Below, in pieces: positions 7,353 through 15,486 of a stretch of 32,996 bases of DNA. The notes under the pieces are model-generated. The model saw only the letters and a program-made list of their open reading frames with translations. It made no database searches and had not been told where the DNA came from. Every line of letters begins with the position of its first letter. Position 1 is the first letter of the stretch. Made by a program: the position numbers and the translations under genes. The DNA is from CAYNJF01 sp964351745 (GTDB taxonomy: Bacteria > Pseudomonadota > Gammaproteobacteria > Berkiellales > Berkiellaceae), in NCBI GenBank assembly GCA_964351745.1, contig CAYGPI010000017.1, forward strand, positions 1 to 32,996, read 5' to 3'.

Positions 7353-7577
7353 ATGTCATACATCACTCAACGCACTGCTGCGAAACTACTGCACATTGGG
7401 GCAGAGCTTAGCTGTGACTTATATAATGCTCAAGACCAAAGGGACGTTGCAAAAGCTGCTCTAGAAGCAACCACAAAAATACTAACTTATGCAATAAAAC
7501 CTACGCCAAGCGCTAACCTTCACGTTGCAGAGCCTAGCGTTAGCTCAGCCCCTAAAAAGCTATTTGGGGCCTTTTAA
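7353..7577 (+). CDS. Small hypothetical protein, helical with Pro/Ser-rich tail
   Basis: The 74-residue product is not recognised. Residues 1-47 are predicted helical and alanine-rich (RTAAKLLHIGAELSCDL, DVAKAALEATTKIL); the tail is rich in Pro, Ala and Ser and ends PKKLFGAF. There is no signal peptide or membrane helix. The ATG at 7353 with GGAAG upstream is preferred: the longer frame would begin with a TTG that is itself part of the -35 box. A near-consensus promoter suggests strong expression. A short GCCCC/GGGGC inverted repeat overlaps the end of the gene. Confidence 0.6.
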   Translation: MSYITQRTAAKLLHIGAELSCDLYNAQDQRDVAKAALEATTKILTYAIKPTPSANLHVAEPSVSSAPKKLFGAF

Positions 7578-7585
7578 ATAAAAAT

Positions 7586-7614
7586 TTGACAAAACAGAGG
7601 TTGATCCAGAGAAT
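7586..7614 (+). promoter_or_regulatory. Sigma-70 promoter for the DUF2520 gene
   Basis: TTGACA (7586-7591), 17-bp spacer, GAGAAT (7609-7614). The -35 box is perfect and the -10 box matches at four of six positions. The start codon of the next gene is 30 nt downstream. Confidence 0.5.
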
Positions 7615-7643
7615 AATACGCTCATTATCTCTGGGGCCATTCT

Positions 7644-8510
7644 ATGTCATATCAGCTAAGTATTATTGGGCCTGGTCGAGTCGGTACTTCAATGGGTACT
7701 GCCTTAGCGAAAAGCGGTGCATGCATTATCAATCAAATTGTTGTGCGAGATCTGGTTCGAGGTAAAATCAAGCAGCAATTTTTGGGTGCACGGCAATGTA
7801 TAGATGATATGACTAAACTTGAGCCCTGTGATATTATCCTTGTCACCACACCTGACGATGCTATTGAATCTGTTGCGGCACAATTATCGAAGATAACCCT
7901 AAGACATAAAACTATTATCCTTCACTGTAGTGGCCTGTTATCTTCTGAAATCTTAACCCCTTTGAGTAAAAAAAATGCTTTGATTGCAAGTGTTCACCCG
8001 CTCTTCAGCTTCTCTCAAGAGCACGATCCTACATCCTGCTTTAAAGACATACCTTGTGCTATAGAGGGAGATGCCATGGCTGTAGAGGTGCTCAAGAAAT
8101 TATTTTCAGGTATCCAGGCTAACGTCATTCCAATTGATATCCAAGATAAAGGTAAATGGCATTTGGCAGCTGTCATGGCTTGTAATGGTCTTAATGCCCT
8201 TCTCTCTAGCGCTCTATCACTATATAAGGATATTGGAGTAAGTGAGGCTGAAGCTCTTAAATTGATGTCTCCGATTCTCACACAAACTATCAATCAAATT
8301 TTAAAATGTGGGCCTACTGAAAGTTTAACAGGCCCTATTGAGCGAGGAGACAAAGAGACCATTGCCAAGCATTTAAAGATAATGCCCAAGCTAGCCCCTG
8401 AGCAAAAGGACTTGTATTGCACGTTAAGTAGAGTATTAATCAAAATAAGCAACAGTAAGGGGAATGCCTCTAAAGAAAGCCTCGCTCAGATTGAATCACT
8501 ATTGTTATAG
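7644..8510 (+). CDS. Rossmann-fold / DUF2520 oxidoreductase-like protein
   Basis: The 288-residue protein begins with a NAD(P)-binding fingerprint (LSIIGPGRVGTSMGTALAKSG, Gly at positions 8, 10 and 13) and continues as a 6-phosphogluconate-dehydrogenase-like two-domain protein: an N-terminal Rossmann domain to about 135 (with the TTPDDAIESVAAQL strand-helix and HCSGLLSSEIL), then a helical C-terminal DUF2520 domain (WHLAAVMACNGLNALLSSALSL, LTGPIERGDKETIAKHL). Members are related to ketopantoate reductase and F420-dependent reductases and are often annotated as such, but the substrate is not established. The gene is intact, has its own promoter, and is not in an obvious operon. Confidence 0.85.
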   Translation: MSYQLSIIGPGRVGTSMGTALAKSGACIINQIVVRDLVRGKIKQQFLGARQCIDDMTKLEPCDIILVTTPDDAIESVAAQLSKITLRHKTIILHCSGLLSSEILTPLSKKNALIASVHPLFSFSQEHDPTSCFKDIPCAIEGDAMAVEVLKKLFSGIQANVIPIDIQDKGKWHLAAVMACNGLNALLSSALSLYKDIGVSEAEALKLMSPILTQTINQILKCGPTESLTGPIERGDKETIAKHLKIMPKLAPEQKDLYCTLSRVLIKISNSKGNASKESLAQIESLLL

Positions 8511-8702
8511 TCAAAGGTTGATAATAACCATCCAGAAAGCATAAGATGCTCCCTTTTCAGCCAAATCATGCCATTCATCAGCTTTTTTATACCTAGCATA
8601 GATTGTCACGTGAAAATGTTAGTGAAATACCTTACAATTAACCATAATTTAAGACATTAGCTTCATTTGAGTCATATTTAGCCATGAGGTTTTAGGGGGA
8701 GA

Positions 8703-9563
8703 ATGCGTTTAGATAACCAACGTGCCTATCGGCTTGCTCAAGAAAGCACAGAAAAAATCAATGATATATGTCATCCACTATTAACGCATTTCGATATCAG
8801 CCTGTTCAGATACACAAAATCCTTTAAGAATAATACTAAGTTAACTCTATGCAATCGCAAAGAGTTTAACCAGGCATACTTTGAAGAGGAGTTTTATGAG
8901 GTTGAGTTGGCAGATATTCGAAAGTTTCCTAAAAGCACTTTTGGGTTTAACGTGCACAAATTATGTGCCGGTGCTCACCCTGCCTGTAAATTTTGGTATA
9001 AGCTAGGCCAAAAGCTAGAGTTTAGTCATGTTCTTTGTTTCTATTTTGTTCATGATGATCATCTTGAACTTTTTAACTTTGCTATTAATATCTCTGAGCA
9101 TGACCACGGCTCAATAGCCATCTTTTTAAATAGTATTGATGCTTTTAAGGCTTTTACTCAATACTTCAAAAATCAAGCTCAAGCTATCATTGAAAAAGCT
9201 AGCGTGACGAGAATAAACATCAACAAACCTATAGATAAAAGCGTTAAAAATTGGCTAACATCATCCGATAGTAAGGTTTCTAAGTTCTTAGAGGATATTA
9301 CATACGAAAAAGTATATTTAACCGGAGCTTTCGACGGCGAATATCTAACAAGAAAGGAAGCTGTATGCCTAAAGGAAACTCTCGAAGGTAAAAAGTATAA
9401 TGATACAGCGAGTGCTTTGAATTGCTCCGTTCGTACTATTGAGGCTATTATGAAGCAGGTTAAAACCAAACTTCGAGTAAATTTAAGGCTAGAGTTGTTT
9501 GACGTTTGCAAAGAAAACAAAATCTACGAATTACTTTGCTTAAACTTGATGGGCACAGCTTAA
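8703..9563 (+). CDS. LuxR-type transcriptional regulator
   Basis: A 286-residue protein with a C-terminal LuxR helix-turn-helix (about 222-275). Marks are the YLTRKEAVCLKETLEGKKYNDTA lead helix, the recognition helix SVRTIEAIMKQVKTKLRV, and the TxxExI-like 'TRKEAVCL' start. The N-terminal 200 residues are not a receiver domain (no Asp/Lys phosphorylation set) and only faintly recall an autoinducer-binding or PAS-like domain. Such solo LuxR regulators with divergent sensing domains are abundant in Legionella-like intracellular bacteria. The gene stands alone; no LuxI synthase or sensor kinase is nearby. Upstream DNA is AT-rich, with GGGGGAGA just before the ATG serving as a strong ribosome-binding site. 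Confidence 0.85.
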   Translation: MRLDNQRAYRLAQESTEKINDICHPLLTHFDISLFRYTKSFKNNTKLTLCNRKEFNQAYFEEEFYEVELADIRKFPKSTFGFNVHKLCAGAHPACKFWYKLGQKLEFSHVLCFYFVHDDHLELFNFAINISEHDHGSIAIFLNSIDAFKAFTQYFKNQAQAIIEKASVTRININKPIDKSVKNWLTSSDSKVSKFLEDITYEKVYLTGAFDGEYLTRKEAVCLKETLEGKKYNDTASALNCSVRTIEAIMKQVKTKLRVNLRLELFDVCKENKIYELLCLNLMGTA

Positions 9564-9748
9564 ATGTTACATAGGCCAACTTAGAGATAATCACTGCATT
9601 TTTATTGCCTAACGACCTCATTAAACCTCTACAAAGCCTTAAAATACTCATGCTGCGGGAATTTATTAAAACCCCGATTTACATTCCTCAACTAGTTAAT
9701 TAGGGTTCTAGTCAAGAAATTCAATTAATCAAAACCTAAAAGTGTCGT

Positions 9749-10057
9749 ATGCAGCAATCCCCACAGAAGCTTGATTCAAATCATATCAAAATACGTCAAC
9801 TAATTATCGATATTGAGCGCAGCTCCATGCCACACGATGAGATAATGGATATCTCAGCATACCATGAATTGAAAAAATTACTATCAACTGAAATGAGTAT
9901 TAATATTGAGAGCTTAAATCTCAGTCATGAGCAAGAATGCATGCTGTTAGAGTGTTTGAAATCAGTTGAAAGCGAGCAAAACCAGGCCAACTCTCTCGAA
10001 ATACTTCCCAAGGAGCTTTTGTTAGCTATCACCGGGGCGGCTTTCGTAATGACGTAA
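9749..10057 (+). CDS. Small hypothetical protein
   Basis: The frame encodes 102 residues that I do not recognise. The chain is acidic and helical, with repeated Leu/Ile spacing (HIKIRQLIIDIE, YHELKKLLSTE, LLECLKSVESE, LPKELLLAITGAAF), and lacks a signal peptide. The ATG has no good ribosome-binding site. The last 29 bases overlap the 3' end of the convergent HAD gene. The 186-nt stretch before it contains no other gene. Likely real, because of its length and amino acid composition, but unproven. Confidence 0.5.
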   Translation: MQQSPQKLDSNHIKIRQLIIDIERSSMPHDEIMDISAYHELKKLLSTEMSINIESLNLSHEQECMLLECLKSVESEQNQANSLEILPKELLLAITGAAFVMT

Positions 10058-10973
10058 GACCACGGCCGCCAATAAAGGAATCAGCTTCGGCCTGAAGAGC
10101 TCTCAGTTTATCTTGAGCTGTTTTGCGGGGAAGCTTCGCACTATGGTTTTTAGAAAAAAGGACAGGCTGCTTTTCGGTTAAACGATGTTGCTCCCTCATT
10201 TTTTCAGCTGCCTGATTGTCGTCTAACCACTCATGATGTTTAGTTAAATAATCATACTGAAAAAGTCCTAATGCCTTGTCAAATTTTTCATTTCTTAACA
10301 GCTCATCATCAAAATGAATACCATGAAACTCAATCGCTCTTTCCTTTAGCTCTGTTTCTACACTTTGCACATTGAATAAGCTGTCATCAATAAATAACAC
10401 CTTGTCAGGCTCAAATCCTACCTCATCAATGAGCATGCCTAGAATTTTACCTTTACGTAATGGCCGAGCATATAGTATCCCCTTCTCAAAAAGTGGATTT
10501 CTTGTGCATGCTCTAGTGTTTGGAACATCCCATGTGATAGGAGCATGCTCTTTAAAGGTGTCACTAAAATCAATACCTAACTCAAATAGTTCATTAAAGC
10601 GAAGATCTTCCATTCGCTCTACAACTCCACACTTTCCAGGCCCAGGGAACATAGACGTCAACGCCATCACAGTAGCCCTTTGTTGAAGCGCTCGAATATG
10701 CTGAGGAATGCAAGCATCTAATGCCTCGACTTTAGCGGTAGAAATCATATGGCCATAGTTGCATTGTTTATCGCTGTCTTCTTCAGGAAAAAATGCTTTG
10801 TAAAATGGATTTTCAAAATTTCTATCAAGCTCTACACTAGGCCTAAGAATTTGATCTTTAAAAGTGATTAAAACGCCATCCACATCAAAAACAACTAATG
10901 TTTTCTTCGTTATTTCAATGGTTTGTATATGGTCCATGACTGCTGAAAAGTGATTGGCATTATATTTTGGCAT
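10029..10973 (-). CDS. DUF2608 / HAD-superfamily protein
   Basis: The product (314 residues from the preferred start) carries the four HAD motifs: FDVDGVL with the nucleophile Asp, ALTSM (motif II Thr/Ser), the Lys in LRKGKILG, and VLFIDDS (motif IV acidic pair). The spacing and the long insertion after motif I (LRPSVELDRNFENPFYKAFF) match DUF2608, a family concentrated in Legionella, Coxiella and Chlamydia-like bacteria. It is probably a phosphatase or phosphotransferase of unknown substrate. There is no signal peptide. I prefer the ATG at 10973, with GAGAG six bases upstream, over one ten codons earlier that has none. The C-terminal 60 residues are basic and Lys-rich. Confidence 0.8.
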   Translation of the reverse strand: MPKYNANHFSAVMDHIQTIEITKKTLVVFDVDGVLITFKDQILRPSVELDRNFENPFYKAFFPEEDSDKQCNYGHMISTAKVEALDACIPQHIRALQQRATVMALTSMFPGPGKCGVVERMEDLRFNELFELGIDFSDTFKEHAPITWDVPNTRACTRNPLFEKGILYARPLRKGKILGMLIDEVGFEPDKVLFIDDSLFNVQSVETELKERAIEFHGIHFDDELLRNEKFDKALGLFQYDYLTKHHEWLDDNQAAEKMREQHRLTEKQPVLFSKNHSAKLPRKTAQDKLRALQAEADSFIGGRGLTSLRKPPR

Positions 10974-11085
10974 CGTGAGCTCTCTATAAGCCTGCAACGA
11001 CATATTGCAAGTATTAAGTGAAATTGGAAGTAGACAACCTAATTTTATTCGATCTAACGATAAGTTGCTATCATAAGCTCAGACA

Positions 11086-11097
11086 AGTTGTACAACT
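11086..11097. promoter_or_regulatory. 12-bp perfect palindrome, possible operator
   Basis: AGTTGTACAACT is a perfect even palindrome about 110 bp upstream of the HAD gene start and 60 bp downstream of the EamA gene. Its place in an intergenic gap with a related half-site (AGTTAAGTTG) just beyond suggests a regulator binding site. Confidence 0.3.
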
Positions 11098-11159
11098 AGT
11101 TAAGTTGCAGGCCTATCCCATCAGTGACTCGGCCCCATCGTACTAAAATGAACAACTCA

Positions 11160-11573
11160 TTAAGATGCCATCAAAGCCATAGCTAAAACAGCCATTCCCA
11201 TCCCCGCTGCCTGCTTAAAGTTTAAAGTTTCATTTAAAAATAGGCATGAAAGCAAAATGGTCACGAGAGGATAGAGCGAAGTCATGGTAACAACGACTGA
11301 AACCTTACCCTGCTGTTTTGTTGCAAGAAAAAATAATATAGAGCCTAAAGTGAAAAACACACCTGTTAAAAGTGCATAAATGCCACCTGAAAAGCTAGCT
11401 TGAGATCTCTCAAAAAACGGCTTTAACAAGAAGAGAGTGACAACAAAAATGCCCATTGTCTGAAAAACCAAGGTTGAGCTTGCAGGAATTCTATCTAAGG
11501 CTAACTTACTAAAAAAACCCCATAGTCCAAAGCAAATCAAACAGCTAGCAGTATAGGCTATCCAAGTTGGCAT
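11160..11573 (-). CDS. Half-size EamA/DMT-family transporter
   Basis: This 137-residue integral membrane protein has four to five helices and a single EamA domain, with the typical LICFGLWGFFSKLAL start, TLGSILFFLATKQQGKVSVVV in the middle and the closing LYPLVTILLSCLFLNE loop. Full-length drug/metabolite transporters have two such halves, so this one should work as a dimer, like other half-size members. Its ATG lies 16 bases inside the end of betA, implying translational coupling and a shared function. Movement of choline, betaine or a related solute is a reasonable guess but not shown. Confidence 0.8.
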   Translation of the reverse strand: MPTWIAYTASCLICFGLWGFFSKLALDRIPASSTLVFQTMGIFVVTLFLLKPFFERSQASFSGGIYALLTGVFFTLGSILFFLATKQQGKVSVVVTMTSLYPLVTILLSCLFLNETLNFKQAAGMGMAVLAMALMAS

Positions 11574-13240
11574 AACGATTGTCGCCCCATATGGCTTAGC
11601 CTTTGGGAGCTTTGCCAGTCTGGCGCCTCAAAAAATGAGACAGCATTTCTTTCAAGAAGGTTGCCCATCATATGAGCTGCCCCTTTTTCAGCAATCATAA
11701 TGGTTGGGGCATTCAAATTGCCCGTCGTAATTTGTGGCATGATTGAGGAATCAATCACTCGAAGGTTTTTGACGCCATGAACCCGACATTGTGAATCTAC
11801 GACACTTAATGCATCATCACCCATTTTACAAGTGCCACATGGATGATAAGCACTTTCTACTTTTTCACGGATAAACTCATCAAGCTCATTATCAGTCTGC
11901 AAGTGCTCGCCTGGGGCTAATTCTTTACCCCTGAAAGGATCGAAGGCAGGCTGATTGAAAATTTCACGGGTTAAGCGTATACCCGCCCTCATTTCAAGCC
12001 AGTCTTGCTCATGGCTCATATAGTTAAAATGTACTTTAGGTTTATCCAATGGGTCTGGGCTATTTAACATGACTTTACCTCGGCTCTTAGATCTCATTGG
12101 CCCAACATGAGCTTGAAAACCATGTGCATTTGCTTTCACTTGACCATCATACGAGATAGCAACCGGTAAGAAGTGATATTGTAAATTTGGCCATTGAACG
12201 CCTGCGTCGCTTCTAATGAAGCCTCCAGATTCAAAGTGATTTGTGCTGCCAAGACCTGGCGATTTCATGAGCCATTTAGCGCCAATGATCGCTTTGGCAA
12301 AAGGGCTCATGGCTGAATACAAACTAATTGGTTTCAAACATTCATGCTGAATATATAGCTCTAGGTGATCCATAAGATTCTCACCAACTCCTGGGAGATG
12401 ATGCTTAGTATTAATACCCATATCAGTAAGTTGATTGCTTGGCCCAATGCCAGACAACATAAGCAGATGAGGACTGTTAATCGGCCCTGCCGATAAGATA
12501 ATTTCTTTATGGGCTTTGGCTTGAATCGTTTTGCCATACTTAACAAAACTTACACTTTTTGCCACTTTATCTTTAATCAGCACTTTTTTAACGTGAGCCT
12601 TGGTTACGACTCTGAGATTGCTTCGTTTTAATGCAGGTTGTAAATAGGCTTTTGAGGCGCTCCATCTTTGATGGTTATAAACAGTCATGTCCATCGCACC
12701 AAAGCCCTCTTGAGAGAACCCATTCATATCCTCTGTTGCTCCATATCCGGCCTGAATGCCTGCTTTTATAAAAGCATGGTATAGGGGATTGTTTAGCTGG
12801 CCTCTTGAAGTTTTTAATGGGCCAGTTTGACCTCGATAGACAGAATTAATGTTACTGTTCTCAGCTTTCTTAAAATAAGGTAAAACATCAGCATAGCTCC
12901 AACCTTTAGCACCACTTTGTACCCAACTCTCAAAATCTAAAGGGTTTCCTCTGACGTAAACCATGCCATTGATAGAAGATGAGCCGCCTAGCACCTTACC
13001 TCGTGGGCAATGCATCGCTCTACCATTTAAATATCGCTCTGGCTCTGAATAATAGAACCAATTATATTTTGACATATTCATAGGTATAGATAATGCTGAT
13101 GGCATCTTAATGAACATGCTCTTATCAGAACCACCAGCTTCTATAAGCAGCACCCTATTTCTATGGTTCTCGCTAAGCCGATTCGCGAGAACACATCCAG
13201 CAGAGCCTGCACCAATAATGATATAGTCGTAAGTATCCAT
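11558..13240 (-). CDS. betA: Choline dehydrogenase, GMC oxidoreductase family
   Basis: BetA oxidises choline to betaine aldehyde using FAD at the membrane, the first step of glycine betaine synthesis. The 560-residue product matches the family over its full length: the FAD dinucleotide motif DYIIIGAGSAGCVLANRL, the GMC signature GKVLGGSSSINGMVYVRG, NHFESGGFIRS, the motif PNLQYHFLPVAISY, FNYMSHEQDW, and the C-terminal YHPCGTCKMG (catalytic His) and GNLNAPTIMIAEK. A 30-residue C-terminal extension is unconserved. The start has AAGGA ten bases upstream. It lies 102 bp downstream of an aldehyde dehydrogenase gene and overlaps the EamA gene, so the three are probably co-transcribed. No betI regulator or betT transporter is in the window. 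Confidence 0.93.
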   Translation of the reverse strand: MDTYDYIIIGAGSAGCVLANRLSENHRNRVLLIEAGGSDKSMFIKMPSALSIPMNMSKYNWFYYSEPERYLNGRAMHCPRGKVLGGSSSINGMVYVRGNPLDFESWVQSGAKGWSYADVLPYFKKAENSNINSVYRGQTGPLKTSRGQLNNPLYHAFIKAGIQAGYGATEDMNGFSQEGFGAMDMTVYNHQRWSASKAYLQPALKRSNLRVVTKAHVKKVLIKDKVAKSVSFVKYGKTIQAKAHKEIILSAGPINSPHLLMLSGIGPSNQLTDMGINTKHHLPGVGENLMDHLELYIQHECLKPISLYSAMSPFAKAIIGAKWLMKSPGLGSTNHFESGGFIRSDAGVQWPNLQYHFLPVAISYDGQVKANAHGFQAHVGPMRSKSRGKVMLNSPDPLDKPKVHFNYMSHEQDWLEMRAGIRLTREIFNQPAFDPFRGKELAPGEHLQTDNELDEFIREKVESAYHPCGTCKMGDDALSVVDSQCRVHGVKNLRVIDSSIMPQITTGNLNAPTIMIAEKGAAHMMGNLLERNAVSFFEAPDWQSSQRLSHMGRQSLCQLG

Positions 13241-13342
13241 ACTTATTACGTCCTTTATACTATTTATCTAGCTAAGAAATTCTAATCCTAATTAAGTCAA
13301 GTGCCTATAATAGTTGTGATAGCTTGTTGAAAGAATCAATTC

Positions 13343-14845
13343 TTAACAATCCATAGTCATGTCAACCCAGATAGTCTTCGTTTGAAGATATTGATCAAAA
13401 GCACTTAGCGAATTATCTTTACCGCCAAATCCGGAAGCTTTTAATCCTCCAAAAGGCGTCGTAGAGTCACCCTCTCCATAACAATTAATTGAAATGGTCC
13501 CTGCTTTTATTTTTTTAGATTGGATGATAGCTTTCCCTAAATGGCTGCTATAAAGGGATGCCTGCAAGCCATACGGTGTTTGATTAGCTAAAGTAATAGC
13601 GTCATTGTCTGACTCAACACTCATGACGCATAAGATTGGCCCGAACATTTCCTCTTGCGCAATCACCATATCAGGCGTTACGTCATCAAAGATGGTTGGC
13701 TCTATGTAAAAGCCCTGTGTATTTTGAATAGCTTGTCCGCCTCTTACAAGCTTGGCCCCCTCTTGGATGCCCTGGTTGATATATCCCAGGACTTTGTCGT
13801 AGTGAGACGCCGAAACCATCGCGCCTAATTTATTATTGGGATCGAGTGGAGCACCTACTTTCCAAGCTTGTGCATGCTTTTGAATTCTTTCCAGAAGCTC
13901 TTCTTTTAGAGAGTGATGAACAATTAAGCGAGAATTAGCACAACAATTTTGGCCCATATTAGTGAATGCAGCATGGGTTACATGCCCTGCAATAGCATCT
14001 AAATTTTGAGCATCTGACAAAATAATAGATGGGCTTTTCCCTCCGCATTCTAGCGTTATTTCTTTTAGATTGCTCGCGGCTGAATACTCTAAGAACTTTC
14101 GGCCAACCACCGTTGAGCCTGTAAAGGAAACCACATCTATATCCATATGCATACCGATCGATTTTCCCAAAGTCTCACCATAGCCAGGTAAAACGTTGAA
14201 CACACCATCCGGTAGCCCTGCTTCACTTGCAAGTTCAGCCAATCTTAATGCCGTCATGCTTGTTAGCTCTGAGGGTTTAGCAATAACACTATTCCCAGCG
14301 GCCAGGGCCGGTGCAATTTTCCAAGCTAACATCATTAATGGATAGTTCCACGGCAAGACTGTCGCAACAACACCTATTGGCTCTTTAACGATCATGCCCA
14401 TATGATCTGCGCCACTGGGTGACAAGTTATCGTAAATTTTATCGCAAGCCTCTGCAAACCAGCTTATACATTTAGCTGTTTCAGGAACATCGACTTCTAA
14501 ACAGTCAGTAATGGGCTTTCCACTTTCTAGACTTTCTAAAACGGCGAGCTCTTCTTTATTGTCTAAAATTAGTTTAGCTAGTTTCAGTAAACTAGCCTTT
14601 CTCATGGATGGGTGAAGGCTAGACCAAGAGCCTTGCTCGAAGACTTGCTTCGCAGCATGAACGGTGCGATCTAAATCAGATTGCTCACAGGCATGTATGC
14701 TACTTATCACTTGGCTGGTAGCAGGGTTTATGGAATGAATCGTCTCATTCGATTCTGAGTCTTGAAAGGATCCATTGATATAAGGCCGCGTTGGAAAAAC
14801 TAATTGTGCAGCGATCTTTTCAAAATATTCAATATTCACGTTCAT
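13343..14845 (-). CDS. NAD(P)+-dependent aldehyde dehydrogenase (PuuC/BetB-like)
   Basis: This full-length ALDH (about 500 residues) has the expected marks: PWNYPLMMLAWKIAPALAAG, the cofactor loop SFTGSTVVGRKFL, the general-base Glu in LECGGKSP, the nucleophile Cys in MGQNCCANSR, and EEMFGPILCV. Next to betA it could convert betaine aldehyde to betaine. However, the C-terminal region (SINCYGEGDSTTPFGGLKASG, then FDQYLQTKTIWVDM) and the N-terminal region look closer to gamma-glutamyl-gamma-aminobutyraldehyde dehydrogenase (PuuC) than to E. coli BetB. The start at 14845 uses AAGAGA upstream; a start 13 codons earlier is possible. First gene of the ALDH-betA-EamA unit. Confidence 0.88.
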   Translation of the reverse strand: MNVNIEYFEKIAAQLVFPTRPYINGSFQDSESNETIHSINPATSQVISSIHACEQSDLDRTVHAAKQVFEQGSWSSLHPSMRKASLLKLAKLILDNKEELAVLESLESGKPITDCLEVDVPETAKCISWFAEACDKIYDNLSPSGADHMGMIVKEPIGVVATVLPWNYPLMMLAWKIAPALAAGNSVIAKPSELTSMTALRLAELASEAGLPDGVFNVLPGYGETLGKSIGMHMDIDVVSFTGSTVVGRKFLEYSAASNLKEITLECGGKSPSIILSDAQNLDAIAGHVTHAAFTNMGQNCCANSRLIVHHSLKEELLERIQKHAQAWKVGAPLDPNNKLGAMVSASHYDKVLGYINQGIQEGAKLVRGGQAIQNTQGFYIEPTIFDDVTPDMVIAQEEMFGPILCVMSVESDNDAITLANQTPYGLQASLYSSHLGKAIIQSKKIKAGTISINCYGEGDSTTPFGGLKASGFGGKDNSLSAFDQYLQTKTIWVDMTMDC

Positions 14846-14886
14846 ATCTTTATCTCTTAAAATGGAAGTGATCTTTATGATCATAT

Positions 14887-14898
14887 GACGCAGGCGTC
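14887..14898. promoter_or_regulatory. Dyad GACGC-N2-GCGTC upstream of the aldehyde dehydrogenase
   Basis: GACGC (14887-14891) and GCGTC (14894-14898) are perfect complements separated by two bases, 42 nt before the ALDH start. A GC-rich dyad standing out from AT-rich flanking DNA at this distance is a plausible repressor or activator site for the ALDH-betA-EamA operon. Confidence 0.4.
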
Positions 14899-15486
14899 GT
14901 GATTCAGTGTATTTATTAAAACGAACTGAAATAATGAATGAAATTTATAACACTTATCATAAAGGCTGGCTAAAATTGATGCAACTCAATTAATTAGCGC
15001 TCAAACTGACATAAGTTTTTCATTTAGCTCTGCAATAGATATTTTTATGATTGATACTTCAAATATTGCAGATTTTAATATTATATCATTCTATGTATTG
15101 CGGCGAAGAATTTAGCTCTCTGAAAACTAGTCATGGTTCATCCAATGCTTTATCAGAGTCTGATGTTATACGCTCAAATAAATAGAAAAGCCTCAAAAAG
15201 CAATATTAGTGGCTTATTCATTGACAGTATTTGAGAAACATATGATATGCCAGGTCAGATGTTAGACCTAGCATGATGATAAGTGAATGCACGAATAGAC
15301 TTGTCTACTAAAATAATCAGACACAAAAAAATTAAGGTTATCTAAAATTAACTACGAAATCTGGAGCAAAAGCACGCTGTTAAAATTCTTAACTAACGAT
15401 GATTCTATAGAGATACAGCCTAAGAAAACCAAAGTCTGACTTGCAAGCTCCCCCATTATTCCCTGCTAATTCTGGGTATTATCAAA
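14899..15486. other. Long intergenic stretch, no gene seen
   Basis: About 590 bp of AT-rich DNA between the ALDH operon and the Tyr/Pro-rich gene. Both strands hold only scattered frames of about 25 codons or fewer with no ribosome-binding site (for example a 19-codon frame from 14934 on the plus strand). A near-palindrome TAGAC-TT-GTCTA lies at 15296-15307. No recognisable repeat, RNA gene or transposase remnant was found. Confidence 0.5.
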
